Of a DNA stretch of 64,000 bases, positions 1 to 8,499 are shown piece after piece. The position numbers were made by a program, and so were the translations under genes. Source of the stretch: Lachnospiraceae bacterium (lineage in GTDB: Bacteria; Bacillota; Clostridia; Lachnospirales; Lachnospiraceae); the NCBI GenBank assembly GCA_017618075.1, contig JAFZUY010000024.1:36266-100265 (forward strand). Reading direction: 5' to 3'. Under the pieces are notes generated by a model, which saw nothing but the letters and a program-made list of their open reading frames with translations, made no database searches and was not told the origin of the DNA. Position 1 is the stretch's first letter, and every line of letters begins with the position of its first letter.

Positions 1-43
1 TAATCCCTGAAGACTAAAAAACAACTTAAAATACAACATTTTC

Positions 44-72
44 AAGGTCGCTTTCCATGCGACCTTTTTTTA
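44..72 (+). terminator. Intrinsic terminator of an upstream gene
   Basis: AAGGTCGC (44-51) pairs with GCGACCTT (59-66) across a 7-nt loop and a T-rich run follows. It would end a gene lying before the window and separates it from the vWA gene. Confidence 0.85.
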
Positions 73-134
73 TTTTTCTTTTTGTATAATGACCTCACAA
101 AGTAAAAATAAATTTCTTTTAGGAGGTATACATT

Positions 135-803
135 ATGAAAAAAGATTTAACTGAAGTTGTATTTATTTTAGACAAGAGCGGTTCCATGAGCGGACTTGAA
201 TCGGATACTATCGGAGGCTTCAATTCATTAATCGAAAAACAGAAAAAGGAAGAGGGCGAGGCGCTTATCTCTGTGGTACTTTTCAACGACGAATCGAATG
301 TTATTTACGACAGAGTGCCCATCGCAAAGGTTGAGCCAATGAATGATAAGCAGTATTTTGTAGGCGGATGCACGGCACTTTTAGATGCAATCGGCGGTGC
401 AATTCATCACATCGGAAACGTACACAAATATGCAAGAGAAGAGGACAGACCGGAGAAGACTTTGTTTATCATCACAACCGACGGAATGGAAAATTCCTCA
501 CGCAAATACACTTATGACAAGGTCAAAAAACTGGTTGAAAAGCAAAAGGAAAAATACGGCTGGGAGTTTCTTTTCCTCGGTGCAAATATCGATGCAATCG
601 ATGTAGCGGGAAGATTCGGCATAGGTGCAGACAGAGCGGTTAATTACGAATGCGATGAAGAGGGAACAAGACACAATTTTGAAAGCCTGGGCAAGATGGT
701 AACAGGTGCAAGGAGGGCTAGGAGCAAGGCTAAAATGGCCGAGGCAATGGACTTTTGCTGCATGGAAATAAGCGAAGACTACGAAAACAGACATAAGAAA
801 TAA
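135..803 (+). CDS. vWA-domain protein
   Basis: A 222-aa protein made almost wholly of one von Willebrand factor A domain. The metal-ion-dependent adhesion site begins with D13-K-S15-G-S17, and a later TTDGMENSS segment fits the second MIDAS loop. There is no signal peptide or membrane segment, so it should be cytosolic, like many bacterial vWA proteins that hold partners through a bound divalent metal. AGGAGGT at 121-127 sits 7 bases before the ATG. A TATAAT-like -10 lies at 85-90. The genes downstream (XRE regulator, TIR protein) may belong with it, but each has its own upstream spacing, so co-transcription is not certain. The exact role is unknown. Confidence 0.85.
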   Translation: MKKDLTEVVFILDKSGSMSGLESDTIGGFNSLIEKQKKEEGEALISVVLFNDESNVIYDRVPIAKVEPMNDKQYFVGGCTALLDAIGGAIHHIGNVHKYAREEDRPEKTLFIITTDGMENSSRKYTYDKVKKLVEKQKEKYGWEFLFLGANIDAIDVAGRFGIGADRAVNYECDEEGTRHNFESLGKMVTGARRARSKAKMAEAMDFCCMEISEDYENRHKK

Positions 804-875
804 ACTTTTTTGACAAGCAGGTGTATAATGTAAGGTAGTGGGAGATGTATTGTATTATTTTAGAGGGTATGTTCT

Positions 876-1106
876 ATGAAACAAAAATTGACTTTGAAAC
901 AGTGGAGAAAGTCCCTGCATCTTACTCAGGCTGAAGCAGGGAAACTGATCGGAGTCGGAGCTACCACTATCTGCGCATGGGAAACCGGCAAGACCACGGT
1001 AACGATTCCGAAACTCAAAAAAATTATGGAAGCATACGGAATTGAAGATTTAAGCCAGATTGACGCAGGCGAAAACAAATTCTGGAATGCGCACAAACCA
1101 AAATAA
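876..1106 (+). CDS. Small XRE-family DNA-binding regulator
   Basis: A 76-aa protein that is one Cro/C1-type helix-turn-helix: residues 5-60 hold the LTQAEAGKLIGVGATTICAWE pattern typical of HTH_3. There is no effector domain, so it is probably a simple repressor or the DNA-binding half of an antitoxin-like pair. It lies between the vWA gene and the TIR gene. A clean terminator follows directly, so it is transcribed apart from the TIR gene. Its target is not known; divergent or flanking promoters are the usual targets of such small regulators. Confidence 0.85.
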   Translation: MKQKLTLKQWRKSLHLTQAEAGKLIGVGATTICAWETGKTTVTIPKLKKIMEAYGIEDLSQIDAGENKFWNAHKPK

Positions 1107-1126
1107 CAGACTTAAAAAACTATCAC

Positions 1127-1163
1127 AAAAGTCCCGAAGAATTCTATTTCTTTGGGACTTTTT
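1127..1163 (+). terminator. Intrinsic terminator after the XRE gene
   Basis: AAAAGTCCC (1127-1135) pairs with GGGACTTTT (1154-1162) and the inner AAGAA/TTTCTT bases can extend the stem. A T-run follows. Confidence 0.85.
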
Positions 1164-1164
1164 A

Positions 1165-1173
1165 TGTTACAAT
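1165..1173 (+). promoter_or_regulatory. Extended -10 promoter for the TIR gene
   Basis: TGTTACAAT (TGn plus TACAAT at 1168-1173) lies about 50 bases before the TIR start, directly after the preceding terminator. No good -35 is visible, as often seen with extended -10 promoters. Confidence 0.45.
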
Positions 1174-1224
1174 AAGAGAGGTTGCAAGCAGCAACTCTTT
1201 TATGAGATAAAAGGGAGAATAAAA

Positions 1225-2232
1225 ATGAAAGTAGAAGTAATCAACTGTCAATCCTGCGGAGGCGTATTAAAAGTTAACAGTTCGGTCTGTACGTGCGAAT
1301 TCTGCGGCGTAACCAACATCATCTGCGGCGAAACCGGCAATTATATCGATGCACTCAACAGGGCCAACAGATTAAGACAGCAGTGTGAATTTGACAGAGC
1401 ATTTGAAATATATGAGGAGATTCTCGAGACGAATCCTCCTTTTGCGGATATTTTATGGTCCGAAACCCTCTGCGATTACGGTATCGAATATGTCGAAGAT
1501 CCCGTGAGCGGCAAATATCTGCCGACTCTTCACAGAATAAAAGACGAGAGCATACTGGGATCGCCGTACTTTATCGAAGCGGTCGAACTCTGCGATGAAG
1601 AGCAAAAGGAACAGATTACCGCAGCAGCAGAACAAATCTACCAGATTCAGGTAGAGTATCTTAATATCGCAAGCAACGAAAAGCCTTACGATGTCTTCAT
1701 CTGCTACAAGGAAACCGACGACGGAAAGCAGACCTATGACAGCGAAGTCGGAATGAAATTATACGACAGACTCACTGCAATGGGATATAAAGTATTCTTT
1801 TCAAGAGTCACCCTAAAAGACAAGCTCGGCATTGAATTCGAGCCGTATATTTTCGCGGCTTTAAAGAGTGCACCCGTAATGGTTGTAATCGGCACAAAGC
1901 CTGAATACTTCGAGGCCACATGGGTTAAGAACGAGTGGACCAGATTTTTAAGATTAAAAGAAAAAGATCCGAAGAAACAGATATTCTTTGCGTGCGATGA
2001 TATATCAGATCTTCCGAAGGCATTCGTAAGAAAACAGGCGCAGGTTCTGGAAAATGATGATTCCATCGCCAATCTTGTAAACAACATTTTCAAATATATC
2101 AAGCCTTCGGATTATAAAGGAACTACTCCGATCAACACAGATCCTCCCCGCACCAGAGTTAAATGCCCACACTGCGGCAGACTGCAGGAGAAGAATCTTT
2201 ACGGCTGTATTTACTGTCATAAGCAGTTTTAG
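1225..2232 (+). CDS. TIR-domain protein with two zinc ribbons
   Basis: A 335-aa protein. The N-terminal ribbon has CxxC pairs at C8/C11 and C24/C27; a helical linker (about 40-150) follows; a TIR domain runs from about 154 to 292, opening with KPYDVFICYKETDD; a second ribbon ends the protein (C314/C317, C328/C331). By alignment with SARM1-type TIR enzymes, E206 in the FEPYI motif sits where the catalytic glutamate of NAD-cleaving TIRs lies, so NADase activity is possible. The ATG at 1225 was chosen over an upstream in-frame start because the zinc ribbon begins here and GGGAG lies 9 bases upstream. Similar zinc-ribbon TIR proteins are common in Lachnospiraceae; whether they act in defence or signalling is not settled. 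Confidence 0.85.
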   Translation: MKVEVINCQSCGGVLKVNSSVCTCEFCGVTNIICGETGNYIDALNRANRLRQQCEFDRAFEIYEEILETNPPFADILWSETLCDYGIEYVEDPVSGKYLPTLHRIKDESILGSPYFIEAVELCDEEQKEQITAAAEQIYQIQVEYLNIASNEKPYDVFICYKETDDGKQTYDSEVGMKLYDRLTAMGYKVFFSRVTLKDKLGIEFEPYIFAALKSAPVMVVIGTKPEYFEATWVKNEWTRFLRLKEKDPKKQIFFACDDISDLPKAFVRKQAQVLENDDSIANLVNNIFKYIKPSDYKGTTPINTDPPRTRVKCPHCGRLQEKNLYGCIYCHKQF

Positions 2233-2369
2233 AGTGTTATTTTTCCAAAAACGTGCAAATACGCGAGCGTAATGCACGCAACTATCCATATATTAATTCG
2301 CCAACCTGTCAGATAATGGTATAAAGGCAAAAAAGGTTCGCCTGTACATTTAAAAAGGAGGGTGTTGAT

Positions 2370-2825
2370 ATGGATAATACTACTATTAATAACCTTAAAA
2401 AACTGAATTATGAATTGCCGGACAACTACAACAGCATAGCTTTTTATAACGATATTTTAGAAGATCTTTTAAAAGCTGTAGAGGCATCAAAAGATATACT
2501 TAAAACATATTCTGCTACCGAGAGCTACAGCAGATTTAAAGAGAGATTAAACAAGATAATCGATGCATCGGAGAGAATGGATTCAAGCTTCGATGAGTAT
2601 TCGCTCGATTTCAAAAAAGATCTGGCAGAAAGCATCAATGACGAGTTCGAATTCATCAACGGTATGCTTGAAGCACATTTCGTGAAGATGGGCAAGCTCT
2701 ATGAATTTTGGAGATATGATTACAACAAAACCGATATCTACAGAGCTTCCAGACATCAGCTTGTGATTAGTCCCGTGGACGGCTCATTGCTTCCCATCGT
2801 GGATAAAATGCGCCTGACGGACTAA
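2370..2825 (+). CDS. Hypothetical helical protein
   Basis: A 151-aa acidic, mainly helical protein with no signal peptide, membrane segment or motif that I recognise. AAAGGAGGGTG sits just before the ATG, a strong ribosome site. A TGGTATAAA -10-like element lies about 50 bases upstream, so it is likely to have its own promoter. The alpha/beta hydrolase gene begins 30 bases after its stop and is probably co-transcribed. No function is proposed. Confidence 0.7.
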   Translation: MDNTTINNLKKLNYELPDNYNSIAFYNDILEDLLKAVEASKDILKTYSATESYSRFKERLNKIIDASERMDSSFDEYSLDFKKDLAESINDEFEFINGMLEAHFVKMGKLYEFWRYDYNKTDIYRASRHQLVISPVDGSLLPIVDKMRLTD

Positions 2826-2855
2826 GGATTATGGGGATAATGAGGGTTAAATGTT

Positions 2856-3665
2856 ATGAAAAGAAAAAAATTTAAAACACCCGGGGGAAGTATCGTTTAC
2901 TGGACCAACGAAAAGAAAGAGGGCGCGCCGCAACTCGTATTTTTACCAGGACTTACGGCAGACCACAGACTTTTTATAAAGCAGATTCAGTACTTCCAAT
3001 ATGACTATTCAGTGTTTGTCTGGGATGCACCGGGCCATGCATTTTCCTATCCTTTTGAGATGGATTTTACGATCGAAGACATAGCAAGGTGGCTCAATGA
3101 TATCCTCATAAAAGAGGGTTACGACCATCCAATCTTAATCGGTCAGTCAATGGGCGGATATATAGCGCAGATGTATGCCGAGCTTTTCCCCGCAAAGATA
3201 GCAGGATTTATTTCGATTGATTCATCTCCGCTTCAGAGAAAGTATTACAAGGATTGGGAGATAAAATTCCTCGAGCATACAGAGCCGATGTACAGAATGT
3301 ATCCCTGGAAACTGTTGATGCGTCACGGGACGGACGGTGTTGCGAACACACGTTACGGCAGAGGCTGCATGTACAGAATGATGCTTACATACGATAAGGA
3401 TCAGGCGAGATATGCGAAACTCGTAGGCCACGGATATTATATCGTAGCGCAGGCTATAAAGGCTGACTTGCCGTACGAAATCACATGTCCTGCACTTTTA
3501 ATCTGTGGTACAAAAGACCATGCAGGATACACGAAGCGTTATAACGAAGCATGGGCCGAAGAGTCCGGTTTGCCCATCGAATGGATTGAGGGCGCGGGCC
3601 ACAATTCCAACACCGACAATCCTGATGAAGTAAACAACATAATTGAAAACTTCATAAACAGTTAA
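2856..3665 (+). CDS. Alpha/beta hydrolase
   Basis: A 269-aa alpha/beta-hydrolase-fold enzyme. The nucleophile elbow is GQSMGG with S98; D221 (GTKDHAG) and H249 (GAGHNSN) complete a plausible Ser-Asp-His triad. The oxyanion region is LPGLTADH near residue 30. There is no signal peptide, so it is a cytosolic esterase, lipase or C-C hydrolase of unknown substrate. The family is large and the neighbours do not narrow the substrate. It ends just before a strong terminator, closing a two-gene unit with the 151-aa protein. Confidence 0.9.
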   Translation: MKRKKFKTPGGSIVYWTNEKKEGAPQLVFLPGLTADHRLFIKQIQYFQYDYSVFVWDAPGHAFSYPFEMDFTIEDIARWLNDILIKEGYDHPILIGQSMGGYIAQMYAELFPAKIAGFISIDSSPLQRKYYKDWEIKFLEHTEPMYRMYPWKLLMRHGTDGVANTRYGRGCMYRMMLTYDKDQARYAKLVGHGYYIVAQAIKADLPYEITCPALLICGTKDHAGYTKRYNEAWAEESGLPIEWIEGAGHNSNTDNPDEVNNIIENFINS

Positions 3666-3673
3666 TCATTCAT

Positions 3674-3704
3674 AAAAGAGACTTTCTAACTGAAGTCTCT
3701 TTTT
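3674..3704 (+). terminator. Intrinsic terminator after the hydrolase
   Basis: AAAAGAGACTT (3674-3684) pairs with AAGTCTCTTTT (3693-3703), followed by further T residues. It includes a copy of the CATAAAAGA motif described in the findings. Confidence 0.9.
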
Positions 3705-3715
3705 AGATTAAAATA

Positions 3716-3724
3716 TGCTATAAT
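3716..3724 (+). promoter_or_regulatory. Extended -10 promoter
   Basis: TGCTATAAT, a perfect TGn-TATAAT, lies 31 bases before the metallo-hydrolase start and right after the preceding terminator. Confidence 0.65.
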
Positions 3725-3754
3725 GATATATATTTCTGTTGGGAGAGAATATGT

Positions 3755-4384
3755 ATGATTGACAATATTGATGTTTTTAAGCAGAACAGCATCCGCATAA
3801 AATCGGGCGCCGGTGTTATTTATATTGATCCTTTTAAGATGGATGAAGAGCCGCACGATGCGGACTTTATCTTAATCACTCACGACCACTACGATCATTT
3901 TTCGCCAGAAGATATCGACAAAATCAAAAAGGATGATACAGTACTCATAGTGCCTGAAAAGATGCTTGCCAAGGCTCAAAAGGCGGACGTAAAAGAAATT
4001 GAAACCGTCAAGCCCGGCACATATCATGAGCTTGGTGATCTCGAATTTGAGACCATTCCCATGTACAATATCTTAAAGCCTTTCCATCCGAAGACGGCAG
4101 GCTGGTGTGGATACGTTCTTAAAATCGACGGCAAGCGAATCTACGTCGCAGGCGATATCGACGCCATAAAAGAAGCAAAAGAAGTAATCTGCGACATCGC
4201 CCTCATTCCCATCGGCGGCACATACACAACCGATGCCAAGAAGGGCGCAGACCTCGTAAATGAAATCAATCCCGAAATCGCAATCCCCGTCCACTACGGC
4301 TGCGAAGTCGGCAAACTCTCCGACGCAGAAGTTTTCAAAGCAAACGTAAAAGACACAATAAAAGTTGTTATAAAGATCAAATAA
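3755..4384 (+). CDS. Metallo-beta-lactamase-fold hydrolase (UlaG/UPF0173-like)
   Basis: A 209-aa protein with the metal motif H43-D-H45-Y-D47-H48 and later metal-site candidates in VAGDID (near 132) and HYGCE (near 180). It is shorter than classic UlaG lactonases and resembles the small MBL-fold proteins annotated as Zn-dependent hydrolases. GGGAGAG lies 9 bases before the start. Its stop is one base from the next gene's ATG, so the two are co-translated. The substrate is not known. Confidence 0.85.
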   Translation: MIDNIDVFKQNSIRIKSGAGVIYIDPFKMDEEPHDADFILITHDHYDHFSPEDIDKIKKDDTVLIVPEKMLAKAQKADVKEIETVKPGTYHELGDLEFETIPMYNILKPFHPKTAGWCGYVLKIDGKRIYVAGDIDAIKEAKEVICDIALIPIGGTYTTDAKKGADLVNEINPEIAIPVHYGCEVGKLSDAEVFKANVKDTIKVVIKIK

Positions 4385-4385
4385 T

Positions 4386-5489
4386 ATGGGTATTTGGAAT
4401 CCGTGGCACGGATGTAAGAAAATAAGCCCCGGCTGTGCAAACTGCTATGTTTACAGACGTGACGACAGCATCGGGAAAGATGCGTCCGAAGTAAACAAAA
4501 CAGGCGATTTTGATTTACCGCGCAAGAAGAACAGACAGGGCGAATATAAGTTAACCGGAGAAGACGGAGTTGTGTATGCGTGCATGACTTCGGATTTCTT
4601 TTTAAAAGAAGCAGATATCTGGAGAGAGCAGTGCTGGGATATGATAAGAGAGCGAAAAGATCTCGAGTTTCATATCATCACAAAAAGAATCGACAGATTT
4701 GAAAAATGCATCCCCGCAGACTGGGGAGACGGATGGGAGCATGTAACCATTTGCTCAACCTGCGAAAATCAGGACAGAGCAGATTACAGACTGCCTCTTT
4801 TTTTAAGCCTTCCGATTAAGCACAGGGAGATAATCTGCGAACCTCTTTTAGAAGAAGTAAACATCGAAAAATACTTAGAAACAGGCCTCATCGAGCATGT
4901 AACCGTGGGCGGTGAATCGGGTGATAACGCAAGGCCATGCGATTTTAACTGGGTAAAAGAAATAAGGCGTGAGTGCATAAGACAGAACGTTCCGTTTTAT
5001 TTCAAGCAGACCGGTGCCCTTTTCATAAAAGATGGAAAACAATATAAGATTGAGCGTAAAGACCAGATGAGCCAGGCGAGAAAGTCAAACTACAGCTATT
5101 ATCCCGGCTGTACGGACGCAGAGAAAATCGTCTACAGAACTCCGAACAAAGACAGGCTCTTTGAAAGACTTTCGAATTCAAAGTTTAGGACGGGTTTTCA
5201 TCTGAGTGATGAAGATAAGGCATATGTAAATGAGAAAGGTCTGGAGACTATAAGAGAACATGCAAAGGATTTCATAGGAAAACGTCTGGCACCTCAAAAT
5301 CCGGACAAAGACGGCATTCAGACACCTACTAAAGGCCATCCTGTATTCAAGGCTCAGCATGCTACGGCAACCTGCTGCAGAGGCTGCCTGGAAAAATGGC
5401 ACAATATTCCTGCAGGCAAAAAATTAAATGCCAAAGAAAAGGAATACATAACCGACGTCATAATGGAATGGATTAAGAGACAAATGTAA
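4386..5489 (+). CDS. DUF5131 (phage Gp37/Gp68-like) protein
   Basis: A 367-aa protein of the DUF5131 family. The N-terminus carries WNPWHGC with cysteines C10, C17 and C20, the metal or iron-sulfur-type cysteine cluster typical of the family, and a TIM-barrel-like body follows. Family members occur in phages and in bacterial chromosomes and have been compared to radical-SAM proteins, but their reaction is unknown. A cysteine-rich tail (CCRGC near 340) is also present. It begins one base after the MBL-fold gene, so both are one operon closed by the hairpin at 5488-5526. Confidence 0.8.
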   Translation: MGIWNPWHGCKKISPGCANCYVYRRDDSIGKDASEVNKTGDFDLPRKKNRQGEYKLTGEDGVVYACMTSDFFLKEADIWREQCWDMIRERKDLEFHIITKRIDRFEKCIPADWGDGWEHVTICSTCENQDRADYRLPLFLSLPIKHREIICEPLLEEVNIEKYLETGLIEHVTVGGESGDNARPCDFNWVKEIRRECIRQNVPFYFKQTGALFIKDGKQYKIERKDQMSQARKSNYSYYPGCTDAEKIVYRTPNKDRLFERLSNSKFRTGFHLSDEDKAYVNEKGLETIREHAKDFIGKRLAPQNPDKDGIQTPTKGHPVFKAQHATATCCRGCLEKWHNIPAGKKLNAKEKEYITDVIMEWIKRQM

Positions 5490-5526
5490 AAAAGTACCGA
5501 AGGGACGGTTCCTCCGGTACTTTTTA
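5488..5526. terminator. Bidirectional terminator with GGGACGGTTC repeat core
   Basis: AAAAGTACCG and CGGTACTTTT form the stem between two converging genes. The loop side carries GGGACGGTTCC, the core of a dispersed hairpin repeat seen at several other places in the window. Confidence 0.8.
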
Positions 5527-5533
5527 AATTTAA

Positions 5534-5803
5534 TTATACTTTCATCAATCTTGCTTTCTGGCTTTCAAAATTATTTGAATTAATACTGTCCAGCAAATCC
5601 CAGTACGCTACTGCATCATTAAAATAGATGTCGTTTTCCACGCCGAGACATTCTTTTATGGTCTTCATTTTCTGGATGTCGTTAAATTTATCAACCGCAA
5701 AATCAACGCCGTTTCTGACCAAATCGCCTCCGATTCCGGCTGCAAACGGAGCAACATCTCCCAAAACATCCTGTGCTATTTCACTTAATAATTCACCTAA
5801 CAT
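5534..5803 (-). CDS. Small hypothetical protein paired with the zinc-ribbon gene
   Basis: An 89-aa protein beginning MLGELLSEIAQ. I chose the ATG at 5803 because AAGGAG sits 8 bases before it; a longer in-frame reading would overlap the upstream gene. The middle is small and Gly/Ala rich (FAAGIGGDLV), perhaps a weakly amphipathic helix; the C-terminus is helical. It follows the 325-aa zinc-ribbon membrane protein by 19 bases and is very likely co-translated with it. Not recognised. Confidence 0.7.
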   Translation of the reverse strand: MLGELLSEIAQDVLGDVAPFAAGIGGDLVRNGVDFAVDKFNDIQKMKTIKECLGVENDIYFNDAVAYWDLLDSINSNNFESQKARLMKV

Positions 5804-5822
5804 ATTTATCTCCTTAAAACTA

Positions 5823-6800
5823 TCAGTCTTCAAAGAATTTTTTCAAAACTCTGTTGATGATATCGTACATTGCAAGTGTGTGTTTGTATTCGAAGAAACT
5901 CTTCAGGCAGCCTTCTTTTAGGGTGTTCATATTCTTGCCCAAATCAGCCTGACGCTGACGAAGCTGCATTATCTGAGATTTTATTTTCACAGCATACGCC
6001 TGTTCAATAACAACGATTGACTGTCCTAAGAAATGACGTGCAACATTTGCTCCGACACCTGCTAAAACTACGAGAAGGCCTAAAGGAAGCAAAACTATTG
6101 TGACGCAAAGCACTCCGCCTGCGATAGGAGCAGCTATAGATGCAATGGAGGTAATTTTAAACCACAAATAAACATCCGGATTTTCAAGCTGGCTGTTCTT
6201 AGATACCTGTTCAGGAGTGGCAATAAGTCCGCTTAACTTGGAAACTTCGTCTTTAAGCTTTACTTCTTCACTCTTTAGTTTCTTAAGTTCATTCTCGAAG
6301 CTTTCGTTTTCCTCTTTCAACTGCGACATGCGCGCCTCAAGAATCGGAAGGTTTCTGTTGTAATATCCTGCCAGACAGTCTTCCTCAGGTTCTGTGAATT
6401 CGGAGAGTTTTGAATGCTCTTCAACACACGCATTGATTTCCTCGAAAGGCTGGTATCTGTCGAAATTCCACTTAAAATCACCCGTAAAAGCTCTCAGACG
6501 TAAAGTCCAGTAACCGTATTTGTAGGAGTGCGCTTCCTGGTCTCGTACAAGTTCAGTGTAAATATTCGAATAATCCTGATACATTTCCATGCGCTCTTGA
6601 ATAGCCGCAAGATCAGGATCAATTATTCTTTGCACTCCGACAAAAGGATTCTCAAAGTGGAATTCCTTGAGTATCTTTTCACCCTCTACATTATCGAGAA
6701 TATATTCAGTTCCACAACTCGGGCAAATGAGCTTTCCGACGTTTTCAACTACCGGAATTCGTGACCCGCATTGTTTACAAACAATTGCTGTAGCGTCCAT
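5823..6800 (-). CDS. Zinc-ribbon, coiled-coil membrane protein
   Basis: A 325-aa protein. The N-terminal zinc ribbon (C8-x2-C11 and C27-x2-C30) is followed by a helical region, a coiled coil at about 160-190, and a hydrophobic hairpin at about 215-265 (two membrane segments). A further helical tail follows. AAGGA precedes the ATG at 6800. On its own strand a TATGATATAAT-type -10 lies about 25 bases upstream. It leads a two-gene operon with the 89-aa protein and diverges from the 494-aa membrane-hairpin protein. The function is unknown. Confidence 0.75.
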   Translation of the reverse strand: MDATAIVCKQCGSRIPVVENVGKLICPSCGTEYILDNVEGEKILKEFHFENPFVGVQRIIDPDLAAIQERMEMYQDYSNIYTELVRDQEAHSYKYGYWTLRLRAFTGDFKWNFDRYQPFEEINACVEEHSKLSEFTEPEEDCLAGYYNRNLPILEARMSQLKEENESFENELKKLKSEEVKLKDEVSKLSGLIATPEQVSKNSQLENPDVYLWFKITSIASIAAPIAGGVLCVTIVLLPLGLLVVLAGVGANVARHFLGQSIVVIEQAYAVKIKSQIMQLRQRQADLGKNMNTLKEGCLKSFFEYKHTLAMYDIINRVLKKFFED

Positions 6801-6937
6801 AAGTAAGTCCTTTTTAGTATTTTAGAAAATTATATCATAAAAGAATAATTTTAAACCGATAAAAATCGCCGAATAACCCATTATAAATACTTTTTCGCAG
6901 CAATATAAAAAACTCATACAACCGAGGAGGCGATTGT

Positions 6938-6994
6938 ATGAGTTCTTTCTATAGGGGAATGAAAATGAAAAAAAGTATTTTGTATTTTTGTTAA
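6938..6994 (+). CDS. Possible 18-aa leader peptide
   Basis: A very short frame (MSSFYRGMKMKKSILYFC) with a strong GAGGAGG ribosome site 8 bases upstream ends 4 bases before the presumed TTG start of the 494-aa protein. It may drive translational coupling, or it may be the 5' part of a gene whose frame has been broken. Nothing decides between these. Confidence 0.35.
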   Translation: MSSFYRGMKMKKSILYFC

Positions 6995-6998
6995 TTCT

Positions 6999-8483
6999 TT
7001 GCTGTTTATATTTGAACAAAATGAATTTGATAGAGGATGGAACTATTTTGTTGCATTGGCTGGAGCTAAAATTGCATATGAAGCAGGGGATAAAAGAATA
7101 CAAGAAGTGCTAAATGCTATTAAAATTTTGGAGGATAATATAAATAAACATCCAAATAAAAACAACTCAATAGCAACATTTCAAGGATTTGTCGCAGAAG
7201 AATGGTCAGCAGGAACATTTAATGTTAATGCTGCGGCAGCTGGTTCAAAAGATAGGGCATTCGCTTTAAAGTTAAACACAGAAGGATCCGTTGATGTAGA
7301 ATTGAATTCGGGAAAAAAATATAGTATGAAATCTTATGCGGATGGACCTAAGAGTGCAAAAGCACAGGCTAATTCGAAATATTCCGGACAGGAGAGATGG
7401 GTTCCAGAAGATTTTCTTGACAGCGCTAAAGAAGAGGCCCACCGACAAATGTTAAGAAATAAAGAAATTAGACCAGACGTGTCGGATGTATATGGGGAAA
7501 CCGAACACAAATTAACTGATAGAATAGTAAATGATGAAGGAATTGAAAGTAATCCTGTTTTCCGAAAAAAATTGGATAAAATGGCCAAGGCTGGTCAAAA
7601 GGGTGAATTTAAAGCAGAAGACTACGATGTTACAGTAAAAAATGCAATGGAATTGAAATTCATTGTTCAAGAAGCACTTAAGGCGGGATATACAGCTGCG
7701 GCGCTTACGTTTGCATTTCAGATGGCACCGGAACTCTATAAGTGTATTGACTATTTAATTAAGAGTGGAGAAATAGAATTTGAACAAGTATTGCGCTTAG
7801 GAGAAAAAGCTATTACAAGTTCCGCTGAGGGTTTTTTATGTGGTTCCATTGCATGTGCATTAACACTTATGGCTGAAGAAGGAGACTTTGGAAAAGTACT
7901 AGCCAAAGTGAGTGGGAATTGGATAGGAATGACAACCTCAATTTTGCTTGCTACTCTAAAGGATAGTATTTATTTTGCAACTGGACGAATTTCTGCAAGA
8001 GAGATGGGTGCTTCTTTGATAGATAGAGCTGCAATAGGGGTTGGATATACAGTTGTTGGAGCACAAGTTGTAGATACCTTACTTAGCACACAAGTTATAA
8101 AAAAAATATCTGCAGCAATTGGTCAGTTGATAGGATTTGAATTTCCTGTTATGGGCTATTTGATTGGTAGCCTTGTTGGTAGCGCTATAGCAACGGTTTA
8201 TAATGTTGGTAAAAGGAAATTCCTTTCTATTTGTGTAGATACTGGATTCGCATGTTTTGGATTAGTTGATCAAAATTATGAAATGCCCGTAGAATATTTA
8301 AAACAATTAGGAGTTGAAATAGATTTACCGGATTTTGCAGAACCCGATTTAGTTTATTCAGATTTTATTGAACCAGATTATTTAGAGGCGGATTATGAAA
8401 AACTTGAAACAATCGAGTTTTATGAACTAAAAAGAGGAATAATAGGTGTAAATAAGATAGGATATGTAAGTGTAAATTCTTAA
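6999..8483 (+). CDS. Membrane-hairpin protein of unknown function
   Basis: About 494 aa if translation starts at the TTG at 6999; no in-frame ATG with a ribosome site exists near the beginning, so the start is uncertain. The soluble N-terminal part contains FVAEEWSAGTFN and a KYSMKSYADG segment. From about 230 to 410 the protein is rich in Ala/Gly hydrophobic helices (for example YLIGSLVGSAIATVY). The tail repeats acidic EPDxxxxDF-type units (about 445-470). The base composition is more AT-rich than the genes before 5.5 kb. It faces the zinc-ribbon pair across a short intergenic region. I do not recognise the family; a pore-forming or membrane-acting accessory protein is only a guess. Confidence 0.65.
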   Translation: MLFIFEQNEFDRGWNYFVALAGAKIAYEAGDKRIQEVLNAIKILEDNINKHPNKNNSIATFQGFVAEEWSAGTFNVNAAAAGSKDRAFALKLNTEGSVDVELNSGKKYSMKSYADGPKSAKAQANSKYSGQERWVPEDFLDSAKEEAHRQMLRNKEIRPDVSDVYGETEHKLTDRIVNDEGIESNPVFRKKLDKMAKAGQKGEFKAEDYDVTVKNAMELKFIVQEALKAGYTAAALTFAFQMAPELYKCIDYLIKSGEIEFEQVLRLGEKAITSSAEGFLCGSIACALTLMAEEGDFGKVLAKVSGNWIGMTTSILLATLKDSIYFATGRISAREMGASLIDRAAIGVGYTVVGAQVVDTLLSTQVIKKISAAIGQLIGFEFPVMGYLIGSLVGSAIATVYNVGKRKFLSICVDTGFACFGLVDQNYEMPVEYLKQLGVEIDLPDFAEPDLVYSDFIEPDYLEADYEKLETIEFYELKRGIIGVNKIGYVSVNS

Positions 8484-8499
8484 AAATTTTTTATATCGA

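Noticed and set aside
810-829. TTGACA and TATAAT before the XRE gene as a promoter
   Set aside because: The two hexamers are only 8 bases apart, far too close for a sigma-70 type promoter.
6822-7103. Minus-strand 93-codon frame upstream of the 494-aa gene
   Set aside because: No ribosome site, AT-rich Phe/Ser/Tyr composition typical of antisense reading, and overlap with a likely promoter region.
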